From Hyphochytrium catenoides (taxonomy: Eukaryota > Sar > Hyphochytriomycetes > Hyphochytriales > Hyphochytriaceae), in assembly GCA_900088475.1 (NCBI GenBank), contig FLMG01002572.1, positions 7,713 through 40,775 on the forward strand: a stretch of DNA of 33,063 nt. The letters are read 5' to 3'. Below, piece by piece: positions 11,860 to 21,694 of this stretch (positions are counted from its first letter, which is position 1; each line of letters begins with the position of its first letter). Under the pieces are notes generated by a model. It ran no database searches. It was given only the letters and a program-made list of their open reading frames with translations, and was not told where the DNA came from. A program made the position numbers and the translations under genes.

Positions 11860-12953
11860 CTTCTGTTTCTTCCTCTCTTATGCTTCTTCTCCGCTTCTGT
11901 CTAGGCTCCGCTTCGAGACAGATGAGGAAATCAAGGCTAGAAGCAAGCCTCCTCGACTGACGGTGACACAGAAGAGGACCGATTGTTTAATGCTCAGGAT
12001 TGCAGTGTAGTCCGTGCCACGATGCAAGCCCAGGTGCTGTTGATGGAGTAACGTCCGGAACAGAGTAAGACCGTGCTGGGAGCATCACAGTGATCGACGA
12101 GTAAAAACTTTTCTCCGTTACATGTCCGCTTGCCTCTTAGGTGGCTTCAGGAGCTCTGTTTCTGTCAGCTTGCAGAGTCTGTGCGGCGACAGTGCAACCG
12201 GCTCCTCTCTCTGCCAAGCTCTTCCTTTCCCTTCTGATGGAAGAGCAGGCTACGGGGATTTACGACGTCGGATGGAGTTCTGCGTGAAGGTGCATCACGG
12301 TGGTTGCAGGCGAGACAGAGGACTAGACAGAGTGCCTCGAATATGGGACTTGCTGCTAGTCGTTAATAGTGAATAGGGAAGACAGAGGCTGAATGAACAT
12401 AAGAGTTGAGATACACTACTCGATGGACTCACTATCTTCTGCCCCAAATCATGTCATCTCTCCCTCTGCTTTCCCATATCTCCACTGGACTATATCCGCT
12501 TTATCTTATTACTCTGACTCGCTTGCGGTTGTTACTCTGACTAATCTCCTCCCACCCATCAAACAAGCCGAGAATAAGAACATTTGGTCAGAACGGAAAC
12601 GGACTTGTATCTGACATTCTTCCTGTCTTAGTCGCTTATTCCTAATATCCAGATCAAAAACTTTTTATAACCGCTAGCCAATATGCAAAGGACTGCGCTA
12701 TCTTATATTAACCCCGACAATGAACTCGCTCTGCCCCTAGAATAGTCGCATACTCGGGCAGATGACAGAGAGACAACATTACGAACTGGTGGGGGAGAGA
12801 GATGGCGCTCAGATATTATTCATAGGAAGATTCTTAGCTGGAGTTGAGTGACGGTGTGGGCAGTGTGGATGACGATGGATGATTATCAAGTGCTTGAGCA
12901 GCCAAAAGGACGGAGCACTGAGCTCGTGGTGGCGTCCTTTCTAAGCGTCACAC

Positions 12954-13238
12954 TCAGACTGTCACCATCACTACCATAATAGGGAGCAGATAAAGGCCGA
13001 CATTGGTGCTTTCTCCCAGATCTGATCTATGTTCTGTCCTCATCATGACAACGCCGCGACAAGGGCAAAGCCCTGGGGTTCCTCTTACTATCACCATCTC
13101 AAAAGTGCTGCTGCATTGTCTTTGACTAATAAGCCATGATAGACTATCGCTTTCTTCTATACACACACTCGCGCAGTCTGCCCTTCTAAAGTTCGAAGAG
13201 AGAGAATTGCACTCACATTCGTCCCACAACATTGTCAT
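12954..13238 (-). CDS. Possible micro-gene, about 45 residues, unknown
   Basis: ATG at 13238 in a CACC-ATG context, first exon to 13217 with donor GTGAGT, second exon 13125-13095 after TTATTAG, third exon 13038-12954 ending in TGA. All phases agree. The product begins MTMLWDEFKDNAAALLRW and ends in a hydrophobic tail, LYLLPIMVVMVTV. I recognise no family. The exons are so short that a chance assembly is quite possible; the first donor and the start context are the best evidence. Confidence 0.22.
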   Translation of the reverse strand: MTMLWDECECNSLSSNFRRADCASVCIEESDSLSWLISQRQCSSTFEMVIVRGTPGLCPCRGVVMMRTEHRSDLGESTNVGLYLLPIMVVMVTV

Positions 13239-13601
13239 GGTGGAGCAGCAGGACAGACACGCAAAGCTTAGAAAAGGTTAACGGATTGTTCACGATATAG
13301 TTAGGCTTCTAGATAGCTCTTGACGAAGGAAACGCGAGCCTCCCACATGGGTCACACCTCTTTCTTACACAGATAATTCTCAAGCTTATACTTTGTGCTG
13401 TCCGCCTGGGCGTTTATAGCGCAAGATGTAACCAAAGAGCAACTATAGCACCGCCACTATGAAACAGCCCCCGGTTATCAGAAATGTTATCTTGAGGCTG
13501 CGCGACCCGTGATACTTTACGCGTATGGAAGCGGATTGGCTATCATGCCACGATTCCATGTCCATCTGGGCAGAAAAGCCTGGCGCACCATGTGATAATA
13601 C

Positions 13602-13647
13602 CGTGTGGAGTCACACGTTGCCTATTGATGTGCCACCAAACGTGTGA
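13602..13647 (-). other. Competing hairpins in the presumed COX20 3' UTR
   Basis: CGTGTG (13602-13607), CACACG (13612-13617) and CGTGTG (13641-13646) allow the middle arm to pair with either flank: a 6-bp stem with a 4-nt loop, or a 9-bp stem TCACACGTT/AACGTGTGA (13611-13619 with 13639-13647). They lie 20-65 nt after the COX20 stop. Confidence 0.5.
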
Positions 13648-13666
13648 TAGCCCCTAGTCCCTGTGC

Positions 13667-14168
13667 TTAAGCGTCCTCCGGGCTCACTACCGAAGAGTTT
13701 CTAGTACTGGGAATGTATGGGCTTTCGCCCCCGCTTTTGTTGGGATCCCTTTGCTTTTGCGAAAGACGATTTCTCTCACGTCGGCACGCGTACCTGGAGA
13801 GATCAACCAGCGTCAGACTCATGAACTCTACTAGGCCCTACAAGCCTCCATCCCTTACCATGAGAGCGGGCCTACGGCAAGAAACACCGGAAAGCCTACA
13901 TCTAGGGCCTTCTTGGTACACCCTGGCGAGCAAGGGAGCGAAGATATGAATATTTGCAAACATGGAAAGCATAATGCATAGCCACGAGCAGCAAGCACGT
14001 ACGATGGATTCTGTATCGGTTTCCTCCTACCAATAAGGCTGCAAAGGCTGCCAAGGTGAAAGATCCCTGGAGGCAAGGGATATTCCAGGGATTTGTAATG
14101 GTGGCCAACACCTCATCATTACTCGGCTTCTGTGGCCTACCATCCTGCTTCCCCGACGTGGACGACAT
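13667..14168 (-). CDS. COX20: COX20 cytochrome c oxidase assembly factor
   Basis: COX20 is a mitochondrial inner-membrane chaperone for COX2 during complex IV assembly. Exons 14168-14003, 13922-13859 and 13793-13667 join in phase to give 118 residues, the same length as the human protein. Donors are GTACGT and GTAAGG; acceptors are CGCCAG and CTCCAG. The chain has a polar start, the conserved NPWNIPCLQGS region (family xxPCARxS), a first membrane segment (FTLAAFAALLVGG), a basic loop (NRYRIHRCTKKA), a second membrane segment (LDVGFPVFLAVG) and the family signature SWYACRRERN (family W..CRxxxxx). The tail is charged and hydrophilic. ATG 14168 is the first Met, with a 14-bp tandem repeat directly upstream. 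An unspliced reading past GCC TTA TTG gives no sensible end, so the downstream donor at 14002 was chosen. Confidence 0.92.
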
Positions 14169-14173
14169 TGCAA

Positions 14174-14207
14174 CAGATCGTCTGCCTTTGCAGCAGATCG
14201 TCTGCCT
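14174..14207 (-). promoter_or_regulatory. Tandem 14-bp repeat just upstream of COX20
   Basis: The minus-strand word AGGCAGACGATCTG occurs twice, at 14174-14187 and 14194-14207, a 20-bp period, starting 5 nt before the COX20 ATG. Each copy holds an imperfect dyad CAGA-CGA-TCTG. It could be a binding site pair in a promoter, or part of the 5' UTR. Confidence 0.45.
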
Positions 14208-14533
14208 CTCAGACCACTAGAGTTTGCAGCACTTCGCAATAAACAGCTGCAAGTTGTAGTCTCGGTTTGCTTCGAGCTCTACGATGCTGACTGTGTGTAC
14301 CTGGATGGTTAATGCGACCAGATAGCTAGGGACTCCTTGTTGTGTCCGCTACCATTAGGCGAGCAGAAATGCGTCGCCGGGAAGAATGCCCGTCCAAGCT
14401 CTTGAGCTCCGGCGGCTAGCACCAACAGGCAGCAAGCAGCACCCAGATACCAGATATCCACTTCGGCGTGGTGGCCGTATTGCCTTGCTTGAGCTCTTGA
14501 TTGCTCAGTCTTCGTTCCTGCTGCTCACTCAAG

Positions 14534-15715
14534 GAGCACATCGAGTATGTGGAGACAGACGAGGAAGCACCAACCCCTATGAAAGTCACGCACACGCAAG
14601 CTCCAGAGATGAGAATCGATGAAGTAGATGGTATCTATTCCGGAGAAAGGCCTTTAGGATACGGAATCAGGACTGTCTCGTGTCAGTTATTTGTTATTTG
14701 AGAGAGTTTACGTACATCGTGCTGCTGAATTCTACAACAGTATCTGGAAAAGAAGACATTATTAATACCGTGCCATCCTCGAGGCACGTTTACATAATAA
14801 AGCTCTACTCCTGTTAGTAACAGGTAATCAGCAGCACAAGCCACAACCCTTTGATTAGGATGACATAGAAGTAGTCTTGGCCTGACACTCAGCTGTTAAT
14901 CACTAGCTGTCATAGTGGTAGTAGTGGTGCAGCTGGTGGTGCTAGGTGAGCCATCGTAAGGGATAAGCCGAGAAGAATCTAGTGTCAAGGGCGTCGTGGT
15001 GGTGGATGAGGCTTTAGATCAAAGATGCGATAGCGATAAGAATTGAACCACATTGTCTAGGGGCGAGCTGAGTACGGAAGTGGCCCAGAGGTCTCTGGGG
15101 TAAGTGTACGTTGCCTACGGCATAGTAGTTTGAGTGTTAATCAAGGTTCTGGTCAATGGAGTCGTGCAAAGTTGGTCAAGGTTCCTTGGTCAATCGAGAC
15201 GTGCACGCTGTAGTAAGGATATTCTGCTCAGGAAGGGAAGGATCCAGTACAGTCAGTTCTGAGGAATGACGCAGTCAGAAAGATGCAATTGAGAATCCAA
15301 TTCAGAAGAAGTGCGTTTTACTTTGATGAAACCCGTAAAACAAAGCTTGGTGAAGCCGAAGAAACAGCACACCTTTATGGATATGTTTGGCTTAGGAATT
15401 GAGGTGGGTCCTGCGAGACATGCACAAGGAACAAAGAAGACGGTGCTACCTTTGTGCGAATCGCCGGAGACGCTTTGTCTCCAGATCAGAGACATAAGAC
15501 ATAACTAGGTTGAACCTTGGCTGCTGTATAGTAGCCCACCACGCTTGTTAGAGGACCAGATGGTATTAGCGTAATTACTTCAGGTTATGAACGATCAAGC
15601 AGAGCTTGATAAGATGAAAAGACTATTGCTCATCGAGCCGACAGGCAAGAATAATGACTCGCCACGCAAGGAGGAAGAAGAAGGATTGTGGGTTCTGTAC
15701 ACTAAGAATGCGTAA
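14534..15715 (+). CDS. Small unknown protein, 5' end unresolved
   Basis: Three exons fit in phase: 14534-14630 (acceptor CTCAAG, donor ATG|GTATCT), 15306-15403 (acceptor AATTCAG, donor GAG|GTGGGT) and 15584-15715 (acceptor TTACTTCAG, stop TAA). The product contains EHIEYVETDEEAPTP, a basic patch KPVKQSLVKPKKQHTFMDMF, then VMNDQAELDKMKRLLLIEP and a highly charged end KEEEEGLWVLYTKNA. It is acidic then basic, with no membrane segment. I do not recognise a family. The last exon is convincing; the first exon and the 675-nt intron are less so, and the start codon probably lies at 14250-14530, close to the divergent COX20 start. Confidence 0.6.
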
Positions 15716-15720
15716 CCCAA

Positions 15721-16056
15721 TCAATAATGTGGATCCACCCTGCGAATCCAGTTCTGTAGTAAGGTGTTCGTGTGAGACCACTATCGTCCAAGGTTCTCAA
15801 ACGGAAGAAGCTCTCACCTTGTAGTCGGGATCATATAGAAACTCATTCTTGCCAAGGAATAGAATATCCGTGACGATTAGAATGAAAAGCATCATAGCCA
15901 AGGTCACCTGTCAAAGATTATAAGCTTCCCATGAACATCCATAGCGTCAAGATCGGTACTTACCCACTGAGGCCAGTACGATCCAGCTGCGGCAGCAATA
16001 AATAGAAGCAACACTAGAAGTGCAACCTCAATACGATGCCTCATGGATGACAACAT
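15721..16056 (-). CDS. Small two-helix membrane protein, 71 residues, unknown
   Basis: Exons 16056-15964, 15907-15818 and 15753-15721 are all whole codons (31, 30 and 11 including the stop). Donors are GTAAGT and GTGAGA; acceptors are GACAG and CTACAG. Start MLSSMRHRIE, first membrane helix VALLVLLLFIAAAAG, a short SYWPQW link, second helix VTLAMMLFILIVTDILFLG, then a polar tail ending YKNWIRRVDPHY. A Met at codon 5 is an alternative start. The N-terminal Arg and helix suggest a signal anchor or a small organelle inner-membrane subunit. No family recognised. Confidence 0.75.
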
Positions 16057-17067
16057 AGTGCCTATTCTGTTGGTTCAAAATTTTCCCGGGACACACCGAG
16101 TAGGATTGCGATCTTCAAAAGAAAGGGACCGCTAAGGAGTAACCTTAAGTCTCGGGGGAGGGACGGTCGTCGTGCCTTTAGGGGATAATATCCCGACAGA
16201 CGTTGAAGAGTCAGCTTTCGATAAAAGCCGTAGTGACTACAACGATGCTCACCGTTCCTAAGAAGTCGCAAGCTACAAACAACACCCGTCGATGAGCCCT
16301 ATGATTCCAGTAAATAGCTCGTCTGAAGGAGGTCTTCAGAGGCCGTCCTGTAATAAAATCAGCAATGTGGAGGCGACACAGAAGTGTCAAGCCGCCAGCT
16401 ACATTCTCGCAGCTTTGACAGATCTATGAGGAGTGTCAAGAGACTTTCCTCTCAGCCTTTACGTTGTACGGAGATTCTCCAGCTCTTCTTCCTCGGACAG
16501 GTAGAATACAAACAATCTTGAAGGCCTTGTACAGAAAGAATACGTTTTTACATTATTTGGGTCAACAGTGAAATTGTAGATTCCTCTAGTCCAGGATTTG
16601 GAACATGAGATATACTATTGAGAATATAATATATAAGTATCACAAATGACGCTTCTGTGACCGGCGTCCGCTAACGCCCTCCTGCCGCGAAAGTAAGGTT
16701 TATAGAGAAATAATGAACGCTGCCCTTCGTGAAGTGAAGCAGAGTCAGAACTGCAGTACGAGTTTCTATGGCTGATGCCAGTACTTGGCGAGTTCTATGA
16801 GTTCTTGCTTGCATTTACCTGCTCCTCCCATTCCAAGGCCTCTCTGTGGACTGCAGGTAGCGGCGGACGGCATCGGCTTCCGCCAATCGGTAATACTCTT
16901 TTCCTTATGTGCCGTAGATTCAACACCTGGACGCTAGTCAGCAGTGGGCGAGGCTTTCGCAGCATATACCTCTTTCTGTACTTCCTGCTGCAAGCTTTCT
17001 TTCCGACCTCCCCTATTGACGGGGTCCTTCTGATACTTTTGCTTGTGTTTGCTAAGGGTACGTCAAT
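16057..17067. other. Divergent intergenic region, 1 kb
   Basis: Lies between the starts of the minus-strand membrane protein and the plus-strand pseudouridine synthase, so it should hold both promoters. It contains an AT-rich stretch near 16615-16645. Open frames at 16062-16271 (-) and 16775-17092 (+) have no splice or family support. Confidence 0.5.
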
Positions 17068-19723
17068 ATGGATGGGGTTGATAGCCCGTTGAATCCAGGC
17101 ACTTCGCTGCCAATGAAACAAAATAAGATGAGGCGAAAGCTGAAGGATATGGGCTTATTCTATAAGCCCACAGATAGAAGTAAACGGCACTGTCGAAAGC
17201 GTGGACGAGCGGCTGGCGATTCATCCAAAGAGCCCAATAAAGCCAGCTATGCTTTATTCGGCGGTAACATCTTGTCACCTTATTGCTGCTGTGTAAGTTA
17301 GGCACCTTATTGACGTTGTACTAGGTCTTCGCTACGCCGCTCCCTACAGCTACGAGTTCAAAACTAGCGCGAAGCAGCGCTGGTATGGCAAAAAGCTGCT
17401 GGAGGTCTTTGTGACCGAGTTCGGGGCTAACGATCGGGCTTACTATGTGAGTGTTTACTGGAGCTTCAGGTGCAGGCAGGCTGTGAATTATGTATTAGTA
17501 GATGCGCATCAGATTCCCTCCTGAGTCCATCTTGGTTTCTGTTATGCGACGTAAAGCAACCGAATTCACGAGCCTCTGTTCGCGTAAGGGTAGGAGAAAG
17601 CCTTGGAAGACGGGCGAATAACAGTCAATGGGGCTCCAGTAGACGTGGATTACATTGTTAAAAACGGAGACTCAGTCAGTCACAAGGTAGGGTGCACGAA
17701 GGTGCTTCACTATCTCTGGGGCGTCACAAGCTGCTAATTAGTTTGGACATCGCCCTAGATGGCCGACCCGCCGCTGAATATCCTTTCGTGTAGTCTTCAC
17801 GCCTTCTAATGTCCCTTGCCCTTCCTTACCAAGACACACAGGCATGAACCGCCCATAGCTGGTGACGATATTAATGTTTTCTATGACGATAATGATGTGG
17901 TAGGTGCCAACCTGGCCTCCTTGGGACTTCTGCATAGCTCCAAAAACAAATTTGCACATCGCAGGACTAGATCTGGTGAGGTGGTAAGCTGACCGATTTG
18001 TCTGTCACTTGCAGCTCGTTGTAAGCAAGCCACCATCTATGCCTACGCATCCATCAGGGCCCTTCAGGCACAACTCCTTGGTGAGCGTTAGGCCAACTTC
18101 GAAAGCCCAAAGTGAAGGGGAACTGAGTGGAGGAAGAACTGAGATTTGGTCTCTCCGTTTCTTTGCAGGCTTATATACTAGCTAACGAACGCCCTCATGA
18201 GACACTCCACGTGGTCCATCGCTTAGATAGATTGACTTCTGGTAGGAGACATGGTCGCACAGACGTCGCATAGACTTAAGCCCTGTACTCCCAATATTGG
18301 TGCGCCCTGACCTCAGACATGTAGGGCTTATTCTCCTGGCTAAGAACAAAGAAACAGCCAAGCGGCTTTCAAAGGATATTGGTAAGATGAACATTTAGGC
18401 AGCTTCTCGGTGGAAAGAGTAGTTGGGAAAAGATACGTCAGAAAACAGCAGAGGCGGACAACCGGGCAGGCTATCCAAATCAAGCTAACCATAAATTCTC
18501 AAAGCCTCCAGGGCGGCTCATAAACAGTATTATGCGCGCGTGAAAGGGGAATTTCCTGTCTCCCAATCTGGGTCCCCTACTTCCAGCGCTGACAATGGTG
18601 CGGATCCCAGCTGCTCTGCCATAGAAAATGCCCGGGTAAAGGTTTCCTCCAGCACTTGTGCCTGGGAAGAGGACGGATGGCTGAAAGTCTCATGCCCGTT
18701 GAGCTGTGCCTCCCAGAAGAACGGCATTTATGAATGTAATGGGGACGGAAAGGTCAGTGCTGATAGACTTGGAAATGAGCTGACACCTTCTGTAGGTCAG
18801 GGCGGCTGAACCTTATCGTCAATACAGCAACTCAAAGAACCATATGCTTCTTACTTTTTATGCCGCTAATCTTGCCTAAGTAGCTTGAAGCACTGTGGAG
18901 TCTTGTCGGACTAAACTGTATTACTTTCTTCTGTATTGTTGGCTACAGGAGTCGATCACGAGGTTCCGGCGGCTAAGCTTCAACGGACAGACATCTCTTG
19001 TACTTTGCGAGGTAGGCCAAACGTTAGGTGCCAGGTAGTAGATATGTGGAGAAGGAAGCATAGTCCATAGCGTCACGAGACATGTCAAGGTAGATCTTGG
19101 CCTGCCGCGGAAAACCAACCAGGGTGCGACGTGCTTATAAAGAGAGCATACTGTTCAATCTAGGAGGAGAATAAAGCGAGTGCTAAGAGAGGCCGATAAA
19201 ATTGAAGCAAGCAATAAGCTCTCTGTCCGCTAACATGATTCCCAACTCCTCAGCCTATCACTGGACGGACTCATCAGATTCGACTACATCTTCAGCTACT
19301 GGGTCATCCCATCGCTAACGATCCCTGCTACGGAGGAGATATGAGATATGGCGGGAGATTGGCACCATCGACCCTAAGGCTACCACCGGGCGTCCAGTAC
19401 CAGCAAGCAGCTAAGAAGGATGGAGGGAAAGAGGATGTCAAGAGTGAAGCGGAGGAACTCTTACGAGCGAATTGCCGATACTGCCTCCAGGGCGGCTTTG
19501 AGGATATGGAGGACGGCAATGAGAAAGAGCGCCAATGGCACTGCATGGAAATATGGCTCCATGCTTTCAAGTATTCGGTCCGTGGGCTTGGCTTGTTCTT
19601 CACGATATCCCTCTATCTGGACCTGCTGTTCTAACGATCTCTCTTGCTCGCTTATGTCAGGGACCTAAGTGGACGTATCAAGTCGATCCGCCATACTGGG
19701 CCGCAGATGACTTCGCTAAATGA
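17068..19723 (+). CDS. RluA-family RNA pseudouridine synthase, RPUSD2/RIB2 type
   Basis: Converts uridine to pseudouridine in RNA. Eleven exons in phase: 17068-17263, 17325-17446, 17594-17686, 17834-17899, 18015-18080, 18169-18241, 18325-18381, 18505-18752, 18949-19011, 19254-19577 and 19661-19723; 456 residues. Order: basic N-terminus ([11 protein letters not shown]), [14 protein letters not shown] and [11 protein letters not shown], an S4-like piece [32 protein letters not shown], the catalytic motif [11 protein letters not shown] (Asp near residue 201), [33 protein letters not shown], and a C-terminal tail with CRYC and [15 protein letters not shown]. This matches human RPUSD2 block for block. 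Start ATG 17068 is the first Met of the exon. The last donor is GTCCGT, weaker than the others. Nucleus, cytosol or mitochondria cannot be told apart. Confidence 0.93.
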
Positions 19724-19814
19724 TCGAAAGTTTTACACGTACCCTACCTTTCCTAACTTTGGCATCTGTCCTACTGGTGTGAGTCTAACCCAGCCTGGTC
19801 GGATTTGGCTTTTA

Positions 19815-20740
19815 TTAGTCATCCTTCTCCAACCGGGCCAACTCTTCCGGAGTGAGATCAGGCTGCTGGTTTCCAATTGGCACTATATTCGTCATGACCC
19901 ACCGAACGAGAAAGAAGAGGACGATAGGCAGGATCTGCATAATCAGCCTCATTGTCGAACTCATTTGTTGAGGCTCAGGCTCCTGTCCTTGCGGAGAACC
20001 CGCTGGAGGAGGCGATGATTGAGACGCTTCTTTCCGCTTCTGCTGTTGCTCTTTGCCCTTTTCTTTCCTATTCTTAACTTTCTTCATAGCGCTGCCCGTC
20101 TTCTCTTCCTCTCTTTCCCCTCTCTCTTCTAACCTGCCGGGTTCTCTGTCTTTGCTCTTGTCTTCTTGCTTGTGACTCTTTGTAGTGCTTAGTGCTCCAT
20201 AGAGAGGATCCGTTTGACCAGCTAATAAAGCAGCCAGCGGCACTGGAATACCAGCTGTGGCGGAGACAGTCTGAAGCAACCTAATCTTGTCTAAAACGTT
20301 CATAACGCGATAGTCTTCTTGCCACTTCTCCGCTTCCTCATACTCTAGCCTCTTCCTCCCAGTCCAATGATCAATTGCCCGAAGTACTAAAAGTAGCAGG
20401 AGTAATGGAGGAGAAGAATGGGCGGTAGCATGTCAGGCATTCAGGGTTGCCCCCGCAAAGGTGCTAACGGTAGCTGCACAAGCTTACCTTCTGGGTGTCG
20501 AAGGTCATTTTGCAGCAAGTCATCTTCCTTGTACTTCTTTAGTAAAGCTGAGACAGCTTCAAAGTTCGCTTTCCGCTCTGCAGCCTTCTGCACTTCAGCT
20601 TCATAATAAGGCAGTAAGCGTCATTAGCCACAACCCTGAGACGGTAGAGCTTTCTGCTGCCCGAGTAAGGTGGAAGCCATAAACACGCTTCAATTACCTT
20701 CCTTATCGCGCTCTCTATCCTTTCCTGTCGACCAATCCAT
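19815..20740 (-). CDS. Charged coiled protein with C-terminal membrane segment, unknown
   Basis: Exons 20740-20698, 20598-20488 and 20386-19815 join in phase to 241 residues. N-terminal MDWSTGKDRERDKE, a helical Lys/Glu region, then HWTGRKRLEYEEAEKWQEDY, VSATAGIPVPLAALLAG, a long Lys/Glu/Gln-rich stretch (KKVKNRKEKGKEQQQKRKE), and near the C-terminus a single hydrophobic helix, MQILPIVLFFLVRWVMTNIV, followed by PDLTPEELARLEKDD. One membrane anchor close to the C-terminus with a large charged head suggests a tail-anchored-like protein with the head in the cytosol or matrix. No family recognised. It converges on the pseudouridine synthase, with 91 nt between stops. Confidence 0.78.
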
Positions 20741-21694
20741 TTTGAGGGTATGTTCCGGTTCTCATCAAAAGAAACGTCCGCCGCGGGCAGAACGAAGGGA
20801 ACGGATACTCGTATGGGCTTCAAAGACTAAAGCTCTGACTCATGCTGAATCTCCCACCTCTCTCCCTCTCCCTTTCAACCAAGCTTAGCCTCTTCTACCT
20901 TCCTCTGGACTTCTTGCCCACCGCTGTCTCCACGCTGTCTCTGTGAGGGCGGAGGTGGAAGACCCAATAATCTTCACCAACTTGTAGGTGCTATCAGTGA
21001 AGGACGCTAACGGCACTCTCTGGCCTCTGACTGTTGTACGATGAAAGTGTACAACTACAGGCAGATGCCCTTCGTATTACTAATCCAGAGACGATTCCTG
21101 ATCAATGAGGAAAGAGTATTCTTCATTAGGGGCTACTACTAGACCCTCTCACCTTCACCGTGGAACACTTCTTCACTCTCTTGTCCTAAACCCAGCCTAT
21201 GTCTCTCTCACATTCTCACATCTCTCCCTCGATCTGTCTCTTAACTTAGCCGTCATCTCAATCTATAAGAAACTGTTATCTCTCCCTCTGTCTGTTTTGG
21301 TCCTCACTCTGTCTCTCATTGATCCCCGTTATGTTTCTTGTTTTGCGCCATCTGTATGAGAGCACAACAGGGCAGATAACCAAAACAGACAGAGGTCATG
21401 AAGACTTGGCAATACCATGCGAAGCTTCGCATCATCGGCTCATCGGATGTGGAAGACATCTGAATCTCCAGATGTGCCACTGGGAAAGCTTCACCATATT
21501 CCGCATATTAGCGAACGCACTTGTCAGATTCCCCCATCTGGACAACTGTGCTACTCCTCGTGCCCCGCTAGTGGACGTCATTAGTGGACAAGAGGTGTTC
21601 CTCTCCGATTACCTAAGTTTCCTACAACCTTAGAGCCGCAAAATTCTCAATCCACCCATAACTTGACAACGAAAGCGAGGGCCATCTTGGCAGC
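20741..21694. other. Divergent intergenic region, pyrimidine-rich
   Basis: Between the minus-strand membrane protein and the BAG6-like gene. 21170-21320 is strongly pyrimidine-rich (TCTCTCACATTCTCACATC and similar). No coding exon supported; the plus-strand open frames at 21105-21359 and 21319-21633 are composition effects. Promoters and 5' UTRs of both genes are expected here. Confidence 0.5.

Larger units (their letters stand above)
11860..13666. other. Gene-poor 1.8 kb
   Basis: This lies upstream of the PPCS-like start (minus strand) and downstream of COX20. It should hold the PPCS promoter and 5' UTR. Open frames at 12122-12376 and 12393-12614 (+) show no splice support or known motif. 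One weak small-gene candidate at 12954-13238 is listed separately. Confidence 0.5.

Noticed and set aside
13713-13949. Plus-strand open frame of 78 residues
   Set aside because: Antisense to COX20 exons, which have family support and phase-matched splicing.
16775-17092. Plus-strand frame with hydrophobic residues before the pseudouridine synthase
   Set aside because: No family resemblance, and the synthase has a good ATG at 17068 in another frame.
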